Shown here: piece by piece, positions 1 to 12,217 of the stretch
Layout of the letters: every line of letters starts with the position of its first letter
How positions within the stretch are numbered: the stretch's first letter is position 1
DNA from: Motacilla alba alba
Lineage: Eukaryota > Chordata > Aves > Passeriformes > Motacillidae
Length of the DNA stretch: 64,000 bases
Direction: 5' to 3'
NCBI RefSeq assembly: GCF_015832195.1
Contig: NC_052027.1
Location: 7,498,149-7,562,148 of the forward strand
The notes under the pieces: model-generated
Told to the model about the DNA's origin: nothing
Seen by the model: the letters and a program-made list of their open reading frames with translations, nothing else
The model's database searches: none
Position numbers and translations under genes: made by a program

Positions 1-2964
1 TAAAGTGTTTATGATTAGATCTAGTGCAAGGATGTCCTGTGATACAGAACACAGGACCAACAGGGTTTGAATTGAGGAGTGACAGAAGTGATGAGCTGTG
101 CAGAAAGCATGGCTCAGAGACACAGAGACAGGGCAACGTGAAATATTTGAAACGGCTCCCATAAGAGACACGGAACTGAATTGCAGAATCTTTTCAAAAT
201 TCAAAACCATAGCATAAAACACGAATGAAGCAGGCGTTGACTCCTAAACAAGGATTTCAAGACATACGGAAGATAACAACTTTAGAAAAGAAAAGCAAGC
301 CCAGTGACTGTCAGATTGATTGAACACAGTGTTAGGAAAGATTGCTTTGTGAGCGTTGCTTCTTAAAGCATTACAAAGTCAGAAAGACATCAAAAACATT
401 GATTGGCAGCAAAGGGGAGCAGAAATCACCAGTGATCAATAAGGTGGCTGCCAGCAGGTGGGGATGACTTGTCAGTGCAGGAAGCACTTTGTGGGGCTTT
501 AAGTGGCTAAGTAATAGGACTGGGACCGAGTCATTGATCAAAATAATTTTTATGTTGTAAAAGGTCTTGAAAATAAACCTTCTGGCAACTGAATCCATTT
601 AATAAAAATGCTGCTATTATTTGTGCCTGCTTAAAATGACTCCTAGCAGCCTCTAGAAGCCTTAAAGACTAAACTTGTTAGCTATTTATTACAGAAGATG
701 TTGGGATCTCCTGATACCATCAATTAATTCAGGCATATTGTTAGTAGTGGGAAGTGCTGGTAAATCATATCTCTGTTGCCAAAGTATTAATGAACTACTT
801 ACTACATCTTTCCACATGATACAGGTCTCAGCCAGGCCACTTCCCCAACTATGGAATCTGAGTACTTTCTCCAAGGTTTTGTCTTTTCTCTTGTCCTCCA
901 CTCCTGCCTCTGTTGTCCGCCAGGATGTCTCAGGAGGAGCACGGGCCTCCTGGAGCAAATGCTGACCTTGGCAGTGCAGGGACCTCTGCCCCGTTTGTCG
1001 TCTGTGCAGTGACAACCGGGCTGGCAGCTGCGGGGGGCTCACCTCAGAGGTGCTGCTGTCTAGTGAAAATGCTGTATTTTCATTTAAGGAGCTGCCTTGG
1101 AGTGTTCTGATTTCTGCAGTTGTTACAGAGCTGTTTTTCTTGTTCCATGGCTGCCCCAGGCCATGTTCCCACTGCCTTACCCCTACCTTCCTTGTGGCCT
1201 GCCAAACCCTGGTTTTTGTCATATCTAATGAAGATGTAGGAACAGTTACAGCCTTCCTTCAGGAGTGGTGATTCAGGAGACAAGCCTCACAGCCTCTCTG
1301 CTCCTGCCTCTTCCAGGCCCTCCCTCAGTCTTTTCACTAGGCAATGCCCCAGTTTGTCATGTCTTGGCTCAGAAGATTTCCTGCTCACTGACCATCCTCG
1401 TTGTTCTCCTTTTGTCTGTCTTCAGTGGGGCTACATTTTTTTGTTTGTGTGGTTCTCCTTTCCCAAAATGAGATGGTTTTAACCCTTCTGTGAGCAGACT
1501 GGGAGCTGTCCTTACCTGGTCCCAGTGTAGATCTGCCAGACCTGCATGTCTCTACTTTGCAGCTGGCGTTGGCTCATGGTCAGCTTGCCATCCTCTCCAT
1601 CCTTCAGGCACTTCCCAGACAAGCAGTATTTACACAACTCTTTTCCCATATTATTGCTGTGAAGGGTTGTGTACCCACCTACCTGTGCATGCAGGGCCTG
1701 CCATCTTCTCCATAGAGCTGAAACAGCCAAGCAGGGCAGAGGAAGCTTCCCCTGGGTGCCTGCTTCTGGCCTGGAAAAGTTATAGAGGGCACTTGAGGTG
1801 CTGGAGCATCCCCTAGAGCAGGCTGGGAAGCAGCTCCCTGCTGGTGGGATGGTGTTGAGCTGCTCCTGGGGTGCAACATGAGGCAGCACCCCGGAGCAGG
1901 GGCTGGAGGGAGCACCCTACAAGGTGGGGGGCTTGGCAAGGGTCATCAGGCTGTTGTGCAGTGTCCTGTTGATCACAGTCCCCATCCAGAGTTCCAGGAT
2001 CCCTCTTCCACCCAGTCAACTGGAACACAGGCCTTACAGGTGAGAATGCAGCAACACAAAAGGCAGCAGGTGTAGTGTATTGATTTTAATCAGCAATCTT
2101 ACATCAACAAGCAGTTTGACTTATTGATGTTTGTGTCCCTGTGCAGGTGCTGCTCTGGAGGCTGAGTGCTGCTGTGTTTCTGAAGGCGCTGCCAGCAGCC
2201 GATTGCAACAAAAATCTGTCCACAAACCTGAGTGGCTTCCCCCCAAGCACAACAAAATAGGTAACGCAGCCCTGAGCACAGAACCAGAATGGGAGGTGGC
2301 ATTGGAGCTGCCAAGGTTTTGTTGCAAAACACTGAGAGCATTGATGGCATCACGTGTGTCCACCTCAGTGACACCTCCTGGCTGGAGCAGCAAGGAGCTG
2401 TGACTGCTAACGCCCTCCATGGGGGGTTTTTGCTGCATTGTCTCTAGGATTTGGGACATCTGTGTCCCCCCAGTCAGTCTGAGATGGGAATGAGTGCTTT
2501 TCCTGCCACAGTGCTGGGGTTAGTGAGCAATGCCATTCATCACAGTAAATCACACGGTGATGGTGGCTTGGTGGAAGCCCCTGCTCCTCCAGGATGGCAA
2601 GGCAGAAATAGATGGAAGGAAGGAAAGGAGCCAGCAGGAAAGCTCAGGATCTGAGGTCCTGTTCAGAAGGGAGACAGTCCCTAGTCCAAAAGGGATTTTG
2701 ATGGGTCACAGCATTCTGGAGAGGAGCATTGGTGGAAAGGGATGGGGTTATTTACTGGCAGCTCTCTAACAGTTGGAGACAATTAAGAAGGGAACAGTGA
2801 ACTCCACTGTCACTGGCAGTTCCCAGCTGAGTACTGCTTGGAAATTTGAGATCTAATTAAAGCAGGCCTTGGATCTCATCATTCCTGCATGCCCAGGACA
2901 ATGAAATACTGACTCCTGCATCTGTTCCTTGTGCGTACTCGATGCAAATAAGTAAGAAGTCCAT
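1..2964. other. Downstream intergenic flank, no gene recognised
   Basis: No exon, RNA gene or recognisable transposon could be supported here. The left half is of mixed composition; about 900-2700 is richer in G and C and carries several open frames of 65-177 codons on both strands. None resembles a known family, and the longest (689-1222, minus) is low-complexity in amino-acid use with no domain. In other vertebrates I recall C3orf14 and FEZF2 lying 3' of PTPRG, but no part of them is visible. Confidence 0.6.
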
Positions 2965-2984
2965 AAATACATCAAAAACCATAC

Positions 2985-2990
2985 TTTATT
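2985..2990 (-). terminator. PTPRG: Distal poly(A) signal AATAAA
   Basis: The plus strand reads TTTATT, so the transcript carries AATAAA. It is preceded on the transcript by AT-rich sequence and followed by a U-rich run (TTTTTGATGTATTTATGG), the usual layout of a cleavage site. Composition changes on the far side, which is why I chose this as the main 3' end. Confidence 0.6.
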
Positions 2991-3515
2991 TTATGTATAG
3001 CAATACAATTTACATATTAAATAACACTATAATAGAATGATTTGATATAGTTTAACATAACAAAAAGAAGATTCTTCAAGTTACAAAAAGCCCCCAAACA
3101 AAAACCAAAAATGAACAAAAAGTCTCCCTCAAAATACTCCCTCCCACCCTTTTCCCAAACCAAACACCACATTTTTATTTTTCTTCTGAATGGATCAATG
3201 AGACAAACGTATCTAGTGACTGGCTAAGTCTAAATCCTGTTGCACACACTGACAATGGAATCCAAAAAAAAAATAAAAAAATCCAACTTTCACAATCACT
3301 GCCCCAAAGAAACGTCATGTGTGGAAATCTTTTTTGGAGTGTGATGATGGCGTCTCACTACCTTGAAACACAGAAGGTTGGTATTCACATAACCACCACA
3401 GAACTAGGAAGGAGGTGAAACTAGAAAAAAATTAGCTTTATATGAAAATATAAAATTCTATGATTATATACCATAGATACAAAGTTCCCAGAAGATGCTT
3501 ATCTAAGCAACAAAA

Positions 3516-3523
3516 TATTTACA
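3516..3523 (-). promoter_or_regulatory. Pumilio-type element TGTAAATA in the 3' UTR
   Basis: The plus strand reads TATTTACA; the transcript therefore carries TGTAAATA, which fits the Pumilio recognition consensus TGTANATA. PUM proteins normally repress or destabilise mRNAs through this site. One octamer in 5 kb of AT-rich UTR can occur by chance. Confidence 0.3.
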
Positions 3524-4700
3524 GTTTTAATGACATTGCTATTTTAAAAATGAAGGAAAAGAAAATAGGAGTACACATGAATGCTTCGGTCTTTAGAAAC
3601 AATGGCTGCTTGCTAGTCTCAAGTGTTCTAACAAAACAAAAAAGTCACTACCCCAAATGTTGGAGAGTTGTGACATTGTATAAAATTGACTATCTCCTCT
3701 TTTGGAGACGTTTATTCTTAAAACTCAAGACATTTTTCTTGAAATTAATTATCCTCTGTAGAAAATGCTTCCCTTTGCAAATAGTTAACAAAAACACTAA
3801 AAACAGTTTAACACCTAAGACAAAGTAGAGGCCAAATCTCTTATTACAGTTCCTCTCTTTCCTTATTTTTGCATTCCTTCTCCTTTGATAAGTGAAGCCA
3901 ATGCAGTTCACATTGTTAGAATGGCAACAAGGAGAAGAAGAGCAAAGGGTAACAGTGAATTACATCTGAAAAAAAAAAGAGAGAAAAATAAAAAGAAGAA
4001 AAGCAATGCAGTAGATTAACAAATAGGCATTTTCCCTTCATATAAAAGTTCACTGGCACCATTTGAACATAAACTTCGGAACAAAAGATCTGATGTCAAA
4101 AGACATGAATTTGAGAAAGACTGCTAAGTCTTCAAGACAACTATAGGTTTTTTTTTTTTAAATTAAGTTGGTTTTGTTTTGCTGAGAATTAGTAGCATGT
4201 ATCTTTGGTAGAATCCATATCTATACTTTTTAGCTTTTAAATAAAATACATCAGCTTTAAAAAAGATTAATGAGAAGGCAGTTGTGCTGTATCATAAAGA
4301 TTCTTCTCCTAATGTTCCAATGTATCACTCTGTGTTCAAGCAATTTGAGCAGTCAGAAACTGGAAACACAAGTGAAATTTTGCAGATCCTGTAAATGACT
4401 CCACTAACCTAGAGCAGACCCACAGTACAGAAACAGTCACTTACAAGGACAAGTTTAAGGGGTTTGGATTTTTCTTTTTCCCTGTTTCTAAATTAGCATT
4501 TGGAAACAGATACTGAAATACTAAGGACAAATGCTGTTTAAAATGGATGTTCTTTAGACATTGATCCTGCAGAGGACTCAGTGGTCTGAGCAGTCCCACC
4601 GGCTCCCCCAGACCTTCCTACCAAAGCCAAGCTCACACACAGCAGTGTTTGGAGGATGATTCTGAGCCTGCCACCAATTTCAGATGTTCAGCTGACACAG

Positions 4701-4732
4701 AAGCTTTCCAAGCATTCCCACTTGGAAAGCTT
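4701..4732 (-). other. Perfect 12-bp inverted repeat (RNA hairpin) in 3' UTR
   Basis: The arms AAGCTTTCCAAG (4701-4712) and CTTGGAAAGCTT (4721-4732) are exact reverse complements, separated by an 8-nt loop. In the PTPRG transcript this would form a stable stem-loop. It is too short for a microRNA precursor. A binding site for a double-strand RNA-binding protein or a local structural element is possible; no function is shown by sequence alone. Confidence 0.7.
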
Positions 4733-7700
4733 GGCTGCTCTTATGGTCTCAAGACACAGTTCGTGTCTTTCACACGGTCTGCGGGCACAGGACACGTGCA
4801 AGACATGGAGAAATGGTATTTTCTATATGTAGATGTGTGTGTGCTTCAGTCCTTCTGTTCCTTATCTCTCAGGGCTGGTGCTGAGGACCAGTGATATAGG
4901 AATGTTCTCAGGTTCTCTTAATTTGCAGACCTGCACATTGCTTGGGAACCTTTGATGCTTGAAAGACATCCTGACTGAATGGCAGGAGCTGGGTACAGCC
5001 GAGGGGTTGGGGTCCCAAAAGCAAGGTGGTGATTTGCAGAGCAGGACTTGGGCTGGACACTCGTGGGAGCATCAGGAGAGTTTATCAGTGCCCATCTCTG
5101 AGCAGACATTGCTCCTTCTGCCACTCACTCAGTCCCAAGGAAAGGGTGCAAACCTGTGTAAGAGAGCAGAACTGCAGCTGCTTACAGGAGGATAGATTTG
5201 GCTCTTCTGTGTGCTTAATCCTGACCTTCACAAGAAATTTCTAGCTTCACCCCTTCAAGCCTCATGCATCACTACCATCTATTGGCTACCTGGCTGTCAG
5301 CACAGCACTTAACTTACAGCTGGAGCTCCATTATGAAATAATCCATGGAGAACTCATAGAACATCATTTCCCCATGGATTAAAACCCAAATGAGTATTTC
5401 AGGTGTTGGAAAATGCCAATGCAAATGCATGGATTTCCAAAGCATCTACCAAAGTTCAACCCCCGCAGCCTTCATTCATTGATGTTTAAAACTTGTGAGA
5501 AGGTAAGGGATTAAACCACGGGTATTCAGGCAGTGTGTCACAAACCAGTTATCTTCCATCATGCCACTGAAATGAAAAGTAATCACCTGAAAGTACTGAA
5601 CAAATCCAACCTTTTGATGCCTGCAGTAATCTTTGTGTCACTTAGTTGTCAAGGTTTGAATTTCTAACTTCTCCCTGCATCTCCCCAGGAACTTAAAATA
5701 CTTCTAGATTGAACTGATCCAACTCGTGAGTCCCTTTTGCTACCAGCTGGCATTGGCTGGGTCCGGGTTCAGGACTGGGGGCACAGGGGGGCTCAGCAGC
5801 CTCTGAGGCTGATGCAGGCTGGCCAGAAAACCACTCAGCAAAACCTTCCAGCCCTTGCTGGGAGCAGCACTTGAGAACTTACTTAAACCATTCTGTTACT
5901 GGGGTGTAGTTACTGGAGGGCCAGTCCTAACTCCTACTGACTCCCACCTTCGTGCAGTGCAAAGGGGATGCAAACTACAATCTTTTGAAACATTCTGCTC
6001 ATATTTTATTTGGACTAGCTGTTGCTGGGCATGGGATTGCCTTACTGAAACCATGGGCTTATTAAATTGTTTGGTATTAGCAATTTTTGGGATTGCTTGG
6101 ATGGAGGGATTCAACAAACTGAGAAGTAAAAGGTGACTGTGTAAAAGGTTGCTGATGAATCCTTGAATACTTTCTTGAATCTTTCTCTTGTTAAGATAAA
6201 AGGCCAAATGTTAGCACATACCAGTTTGCACAGCTCCTGTGCTCGCAGTGAGGCTGTATCAGTTTGCACCTTAAGAGGGTCTGAACCAACATATCTACTC
6301 TCAATATCCTTTTAAACAGTTGGCTTTCAGCTTCCTTGTGAGTGCAAACACACAGAACCTTGCCAAATGTCTGTATTTCAGCAAGACTGGACTGTCAGAA
6401 ATTAATAGGTTTACATTTAAATGAAAAAAAAAAAAAGAAGTTGTAGTATTTTGACAAGTCCTGAAAAATTACAATGCATGTTTTCTGTAGTTTAGAAGAA
6501 ATTATTGCCACATATAAGGGATAGTGCCTTTAACTGTACAGCAAGGGGCAGGATGGCTGAAATCACATATCTTCTTTTGCAGGCAGATTCAATAACCCCT
6601 CCCTACTCAGCCAAGGTATGAAGGGCACAACTAATTTTACTTTTCAGGAGAATTAAGCATGTGCTTACTTCTTTTGTTAAACAGGAACTGACCTTGTTGA
6701 ATTGCAACCAAATACAAAGGAACAGGGAGCCAGTGAGGATGTAAACTTAAATGCTCCAAACAATAATTACTGACATAATCTGGGGGAAACCTTTCTACTG
6801 GCATGGGAGGGAAAACACAATAAACTAGGGTTTTGCTAAAGAATTAGTATGGCAAAAAAAAAAGAGGGAGAATGTAACTTTATAGGTAGTTTTTTTTATT
6901 AGTTTGCTTCACCAGTAAATATGGATCAGTACTTTATGTTTTAGCACTAAAGTATGAAAATTACACACCTGTAAAAATGGCATCTAACAGTTATGAAATT
7001 AAGAAACGCCTGTCATCATGTAACATACCATTAGGTGTGAGGTCATATTCAAGAAATAGTAAGGAAATTAGATGTGTTTAAAATATTGAATAGCTTAGTA
7101 ATGTAAAATATTGCTACCTTTAATATATCTGAAAACTGGTCTGATTTTGGGTTGTCGTAGATTTCTCACTGTATTGGCTCCGATGAAAATAAAACCAAAA
7201 CACTTTCCCATCACAGGGCTGCTTAAAAACCAAAAGCAACATTTTCCTGAATACATGGGGAAACTTTCAAACTGTAAATTCAAAACTTATCACTGCATCC
7301 CACATATGAATTGCATCTAATTTGGAATCATATTGTATGTAATTCATATATTCCATGTGAAGCAAGTCTCAGGCCTGTAAGTGTACAACACAGCAATTTG
7401 AAACAATACAGAAATAATTGTTTCAGCTCCACAAGGCTGTTAGACCTTCACTGTAGCTAATAATCACCTGCCACATTTTGTCAAGAAAGGATGAACACTG
7501 CTCATCCTCTCCACTGGAATGCAGAACGCCCTTACCAAAACTTTGACATGATCACTAAATAATAAATATGGTATGAAGGGGTACAGTATCTGTTGTAGAA
7601 AGAATCCATCTGGCCTAGCATTCAAGATTTAAGATTCGAGGGTCACTGTAGTTAGCAAAACTTCACTGCATTTAAACAAAACAGAAAAAGCATATGTTTG

Positions 7701-7997
7701 TTGTCATGGAATGTCACATCAGGGCTTGTCTTGTATTAGGATATTATAGGCAGTAACACTGATCATATAGTGCAAACTAGATAAAATTGCGTTTCACTGT
7801 GTGAAATAAACAGAGGTGCAAATGCTCAGTAGGATACCATTAAGACATAAAATGGCAAAAAATAAATATCAAAACTTTTATCAGTGTAAAAAAGTAATTG
7901 GGTTATTGTATAACCTAGAGTCTGGCAAAAAAGGCCTCAAAAAAGTTCACTCAGTCTTCAGAAGTTCTACAAATTAAGTGCCTTTTCAGGTTTCCAA

Positions 7998-8144
7998 TTA
8001 GACAAGAGACTCCATGCTTTCTGCAGGATCAGATTCGTCACTGGCCATCACAGCACCATTTTTGTCCAGTGTCATGGGACCATTTCCATTTTCCTTAGTG
8101 CTGACCAAGCTTAGCATTGCCTTATAAAGAAACTGGTACTGCTC
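7998..8144 (-). CDS. PTPRG: PTPRG exon e16 (last): end of D2 and C-terminus
   Basis: This exon encodes 48 residues and the TAA stop, starting [14 protein letters not shown] and ending [13 protein letters not shown] is the D2 counterpart of the D1 Q-loop region in e9 (EQYIF). The tail after it is hydrophilic and acidic. The terminal SLV fits a class I PDZ ligand. The acceptor is TTTTCCAG with a pyrimidine tract. The ESMESLV ending matches PTPRG; PTPRZ1 as I recall ends ESLESLV. Confidence 0.97.
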   Translation of the reverse strand, partial: EQYQFLYKAMLSLVSTKENGNGPMTLDKNGAVMASDESDPAESMESLV

Positions 8145-8866
8145 CTGGAAAAGAAAGAACAACTTATTTCAGTCCTTTGAGCGTACATAAATGAGTGGCA
8201 CTTTAATTTGGCATTTCCAGGGAAGGTCATGGGCATTCATTACAGAAACAAACACATAGCACAGAAATAGACTTAGAGCAATTACCTCTGTTCATCCAGT
8301 TTAACTTTGTCAACCCCCACTCCAGTTTGGGGTAGGTTATATTATTTCTGATATACTGTTAAACACTTCAGGAGGGCAGGACAAAACCTGAGGCCGCAGC
8401 TCAGCCCCAGGTCACTCCCTGGGTGGCAGAACCTTGTACCACACACACAGAGGCAGGGGGCTGCTCCTGCTGGACACTCAGGGAAGAGCCTCATCTCCCT
8501 GCAGCTTCACCTGCCCTGAGCATCCCTTCAGACCACAACGTGCCAGATCTAAAGAGCACAGCTTAGCTCACAGGGCTGGCAGGCAGATGGTGACAAGCTG
8601 AAAGGCCCTTCTCTGCTAGGACTTGCCTGTATGATGCTTCCCTCCAAAGTATCAGAAATAAGTTTAAGTGCAAATCAGAGACTTACAGTGTGGCTTTGAG
8701 GTTAACAAAAAATAACAACTACACAAAAAAAGTTCAAATGCAAATTCTGCTTGGTAGCAGATGCTGTAGGGCTTGATAGCATACACAATGCATGTTTTAG
8801 TTCATGCTTTTGGTCTCACATGAAAACCTTGTAAACCATCTATTTATAGTCCATTTAAAGACTTAC
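8145..8866 (-). other. PTPRG intron e15-e16 (722 bp)
   Basis: GT-AG intron, phase 0. It contains a GC-richer central stretch (about 8360-8620) in otherwise AT-rich sequence. I recognise no repeat or internal exon in it. Confidence 0.9.
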
Positions 8867-9002
8867 AATGTCTGTAAATACTCCAGGCCGCATAAGATTT
8901 ATCATCTTTGCCACCTGGAACACATCGACAGCATTTTCATTCTCCAGCTGCTGAGACAGAGTGGTAAGGGCACATAGAGTTCCCGCTGACACAGCTCCAT
9001 AC
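8867..9002 (-). CDS. PTPRG: PTPRG exon e15: D2 degenerate P-loop
   Basis: This 136-nt exon completes a Glu codon and encodes 45 residues from [15 protein letters not shown] to [13 protein letters not shown]. With the end of e14 it forms HDEYGAVSAG, aligned to the D1 signature [10 protein letters not shown]. The nucleophilic cysteine is aspartate and the phosphate-binding arginine is serine, so D2 cannot catalyse dephosphorylation by the PTP mechanism. It is the partner of e8 in D1: same length, same phases. Donor GTAAGT, acceptor TTTTCCAG. Confidence 0.97.
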
Positions 9003-12000
9003 CTGGAAAACCACACCAAAATGAAGGGTTACTCAGAAACACACCAGGGCACTGACACCGAGTCATGAAAGTGTTGTTACAGTCTTATTTCATTACTGTA
9101 GTTCCTCTTTGTATTTACTAAATGCTTGTTTTATAGTGGCTAATTTTTTGTCATTTTAATTCATAGAAGTTTGATGGTACACCAGTAATCTCAGGTTATC
9201 TGCACTATTAAACACAAAGAACTGTGTCAGCAGCAGAACATGAGCCACTCCAAAATACCCAGCCTGGAGACCGTAACACAAATCAGTTCTCCCACACCAC
9301 ATGGGCTGAGAGCATCTGCATTACAGTGGAGTGTATTTTAAATTCATTAGTGGGAGCTCAAGCAAAACATGAGTGATTAGAAAGAAATGAGACTTTGCCT
9401 CTTCCTCCACATCTGACAATTGCAGAAAACTAATACAGCTCTGTGGTGCTCACAAGTAATTGGGGCAGATCTCAAAGTCCTGCCTAGGTCTGCTTCATGG
9501 GTAAAGGCAACATCCCTGAGCCAGGCACCCAGGAGACATTACAGATTTTGAAGAGTTGAGCTGTGTTGTCATGTAATAAAATCCCAAGCAGCAGCTATTC
9601 ATCAGGAGCACACATCAGTCCTTGAGATATCCTTGAGATACTGGTCAGGTAGAAACCTCACTGCTGCAAGCCTGGGGGTGTGCTTAGGCTGTAGGTGCAG
9701 GTGTGAGGCACAGCAGGAAGGATCCTGTGGCTTCTGAGGAGCACAACAGCTTCTGAGGAGCCTCCACTCTCTGCTCTCCTGGCACTCAGGAGACTGAAAT
9801 TCTGCCCTGGCTGTGCTATGGGTCTGCTCTGTGACTTTGAGAAAGTCTGTGTTTAAATGTTCCCTTTGGTAAATGGGGTCATCAGTGCTGACCTGCTCTA
9901 AGCCACTTGGAGAGCTTTATATGAAAACTGAAATAATCAGCCAATGCTGCAATACCATCTTGTATTGCAAAATTACCACTAGGATTTGGACAGCATTCCC
10001 ATGGAAATCAAGACATATGCTGACTTAATTTGATATGATTCTTGCAAACTCAAGCTGAGTTTACCTAGAAATGAGAAACAGAACTCAGATCACAGTGGAT
10101 GTGCTCTACTGGATGTAAGGTCTAGAGGAGAAGCAGAGCACCATACAGATGGCCTGTGTCATCTACAGGGACAGTGGACAAAGTGCCCAGAGCATGTACT
10201 TGACAGGACACAACTAAATCCTTCTGAGGGTGTAAGAGCATAATTTTCACTTGGGCTGGTAATTTCCAGATCCCAACAATCTGAAGACTTTTCTTGCAGA
10301 AAATTATGCAGCAGATCTTTACAAAGTTGCCTACACTCAGGCAGTTACATTTAAAAATCTTGACAACTGTCTCAAGTTGGAATTTCTGAACTTTTAAAAA
10401 TGTTATCAAGTTCATCCCACCATGTACTTCCTAAATACCACATAAATCTAGTTATCTGCAAATTCATATATTTGGAATCAATCTGCAGTTGTAATTATTA
10501 GTAGATTATGTGATATAGTTGTTGCATGTAGCAAAGGGAAATTTTCATTTTCAGCTACATTTCCTTAGACTCCAATTAAAAGCAGAATCCACATTATGTA
10601 TTAGGCGTAAAGATAAAATCATTGAATATGACAAATAAACCAAAAAAGCAATGTACAGAAAGAATGACTCAGCATTGCTTGGAATGCAATTTTGATTTTC
10701 TTTTTTCATCTAGCAATGAAATGCCCAAATCAATAATGTTTCTAATTTTGTAAAACATAATCTTAAATACTGCAAGAGCAGCAAAACTTCACTTCAGACT
10801 ACCCAAAGCATGAATATTAAAACCAGCCTGGAATTAATCAGTGCTGGTGAAAGGCAACAGAGCTTAAAGTCTGCATAAGCAAGGCAAGAGGAGGTGGTGG
10901 GAGAAAAACTACTTGCTGCAGCCCAAGGCATCGTTTGCAGGAGTCAGTTGGGAAAAACCTCTTGCAGCAGTGACACCTGGGGAAGCTGGGTGCAGGGAAA
11001 GCCCTGGCAGCACCGGTGGATATCAACGTCCTCCTGGGACACCAGCACAGTGCCTGCTCTAACAACTGACACACCAGAATGTGGCAGTGATGTTGTTGCA
11101 AAGATTCCCAGGACCTTCCCAGTGATTCTGTTTTGTGGCAAAGTCTAACAGGCTGCAGTGCCGGGGGGCTGCAGGTGGAGCAGGCGTTTGTGCTGGCTTG
11201 GTGCTTGCTCTTAGGACAACACGAGCACTGTCAGAAGTTGGGCTTCCTTGGCATTTTAAGCACAGAATGACTCCAGGAAGTGCTCTGCCCACCAGGAAAC
11301 AGACCCTCCAAGGAAATCAGGTCAGATCCAGGCTCCAGCCTTACTGTAGTGGTATTCTGCAGCTCCATAATGTGTGCAAGTAATAATATGCAATGCAGTA
11401 TTTAGCACTCTTTATAACTGGGTGTTCAAGCATAGCTGATGAGACAATGCTCACCACTGTGCTACAAAAGAGGCAAGTGCTGGGGCATGCTGGCCTGGAG
11501 TCAGTGGCCCCCCTCCCTCCCACTTGGCACTGTATGGGCCCCTTGGAATATTTTTTGGGAAGCAAAAGGAGGAAGAATAAATCTGCTTTTACAAGACCTG
11601 GGCCCTTTGTCACAAGATATTTCTGCTGCTCACCGTGAGACACAGCTGAGCTGAGCTTGTTCTGTCTTACATGGCACATGAAACCTGAGCTGTTAGACAG
11701 GAGCCTGGGCTGTTTTGAGACTTGTTTCCATCAGCCCATATTAGGCTGCTTAGAGCCTTATCTAAATCAAAGCTCTGCTGGGTTCTGAAACAGCTTGTAG
11801 GATTTGCTTGGGATATTTCCAGGAGCAGAAGAACATAAGATTATAACCAACAAAAAAATACGCTAAGAAAAATGTATTTGGCCTCAGATGCCCACCGAAA
11901 ACTCATCCTTGGAAGTTTACATATTTTTAATCTGTTCCCTGGACTACTAAATCCCACCTACTCCTGGACTATTAAACCCCATCTACTCCATGCAGGAAAG

Positions 12001-12074
12001 GACATCAGTCCTGACAAGTGTCTTCCAGCTGAGTGTACAATCTGCACATAAATGGGAGAAAAGTGATGACATAC
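9003..12074 (-). other. PTPRG intron e14-e15 (3,072 bp)
   Basis: GT-AG intron, phase 2. It holds a short direct duplication (CCTTGAGATA twice near 9620), a GC-richer block at about 10890-11660 with several chance open frames, and a 25-bp imperfect tandem repeat at 11941-11990. No recognised transposon. Confidence 0.85.
11941..11990. repeat. Two-copy 25-bp tandem repeat
   Basis: Unit one (11941-11965) begins GGACTACTAAATCCCACC and unit two (11966-11990) begins GGACTATTAAACCCCATC. They match at 21 of 25 positions. It lies in the intron just downstream of e14 on the transcript. Confidence 0.85.
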
Positions 12075-12217
12075 TCATCATGAACTATGGTGGGGCCATC
12101 CCTTGTTAAGGCCTCTTCCTTGATTACATTGATAAGTTCAAAGGTACTGCTTATGGGAGCGTCAGGGTTTGGCCATTTGGGACACTGAAAGTGGCGGACT
12201 TCCAGAACGTAGTCATC
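12075..12217 (-). CDS. PTPRG: PTPRG exon e14: D2 WPD-equivalent loop
   Basis: This 143-nt exon encodes [21 protein letters not shown] and onward to GPTIVHD plus GA of the next codon. WPNPDAP aligns with the D1 loop WPDMGVP; the general-acid aspartate position is asparagine. The last residues HDE replace the HCS of the active-site signature. The donor is GA|GTATGT, which puts the junction inside the Glu codon, phase 2, as in its D1 partner e7. Confidence 0.97.

Larger units (their letters stand above)
2965..7997 (-). other. PTPRG: PTPRG 3' untranslated region (predicted)
   Basis: The stretch directly follows the TAA stop and is AT-rich, without splice-flanked coding exons. A canonical AATAAA (minus, 2985-2990) lies near its far end, followed on the transcript by a U-rich stretch, which fits cleavage around 2960-2970. 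Further AATAAA hexamers on the transcript strand are at 6895-6900, 6005-6010, 3711-3716 and 3174-3179, so shorter isoforms are possible. A perfect hairpin (4701-4732) and one Pumilio-type octamer (3516-3523) lie inside. The about 5-kb length is inferred; RNA evidence would set the true end. Confidence 0.7.

Noticed and set aside
689..1222. 177-codon open frame, minus strand, downstream of PTPRG
   Set aside because: No recognisable family, overlapping open frames on the other strand, no promoter or splice context. Treated as chance in GC-richer sequence.
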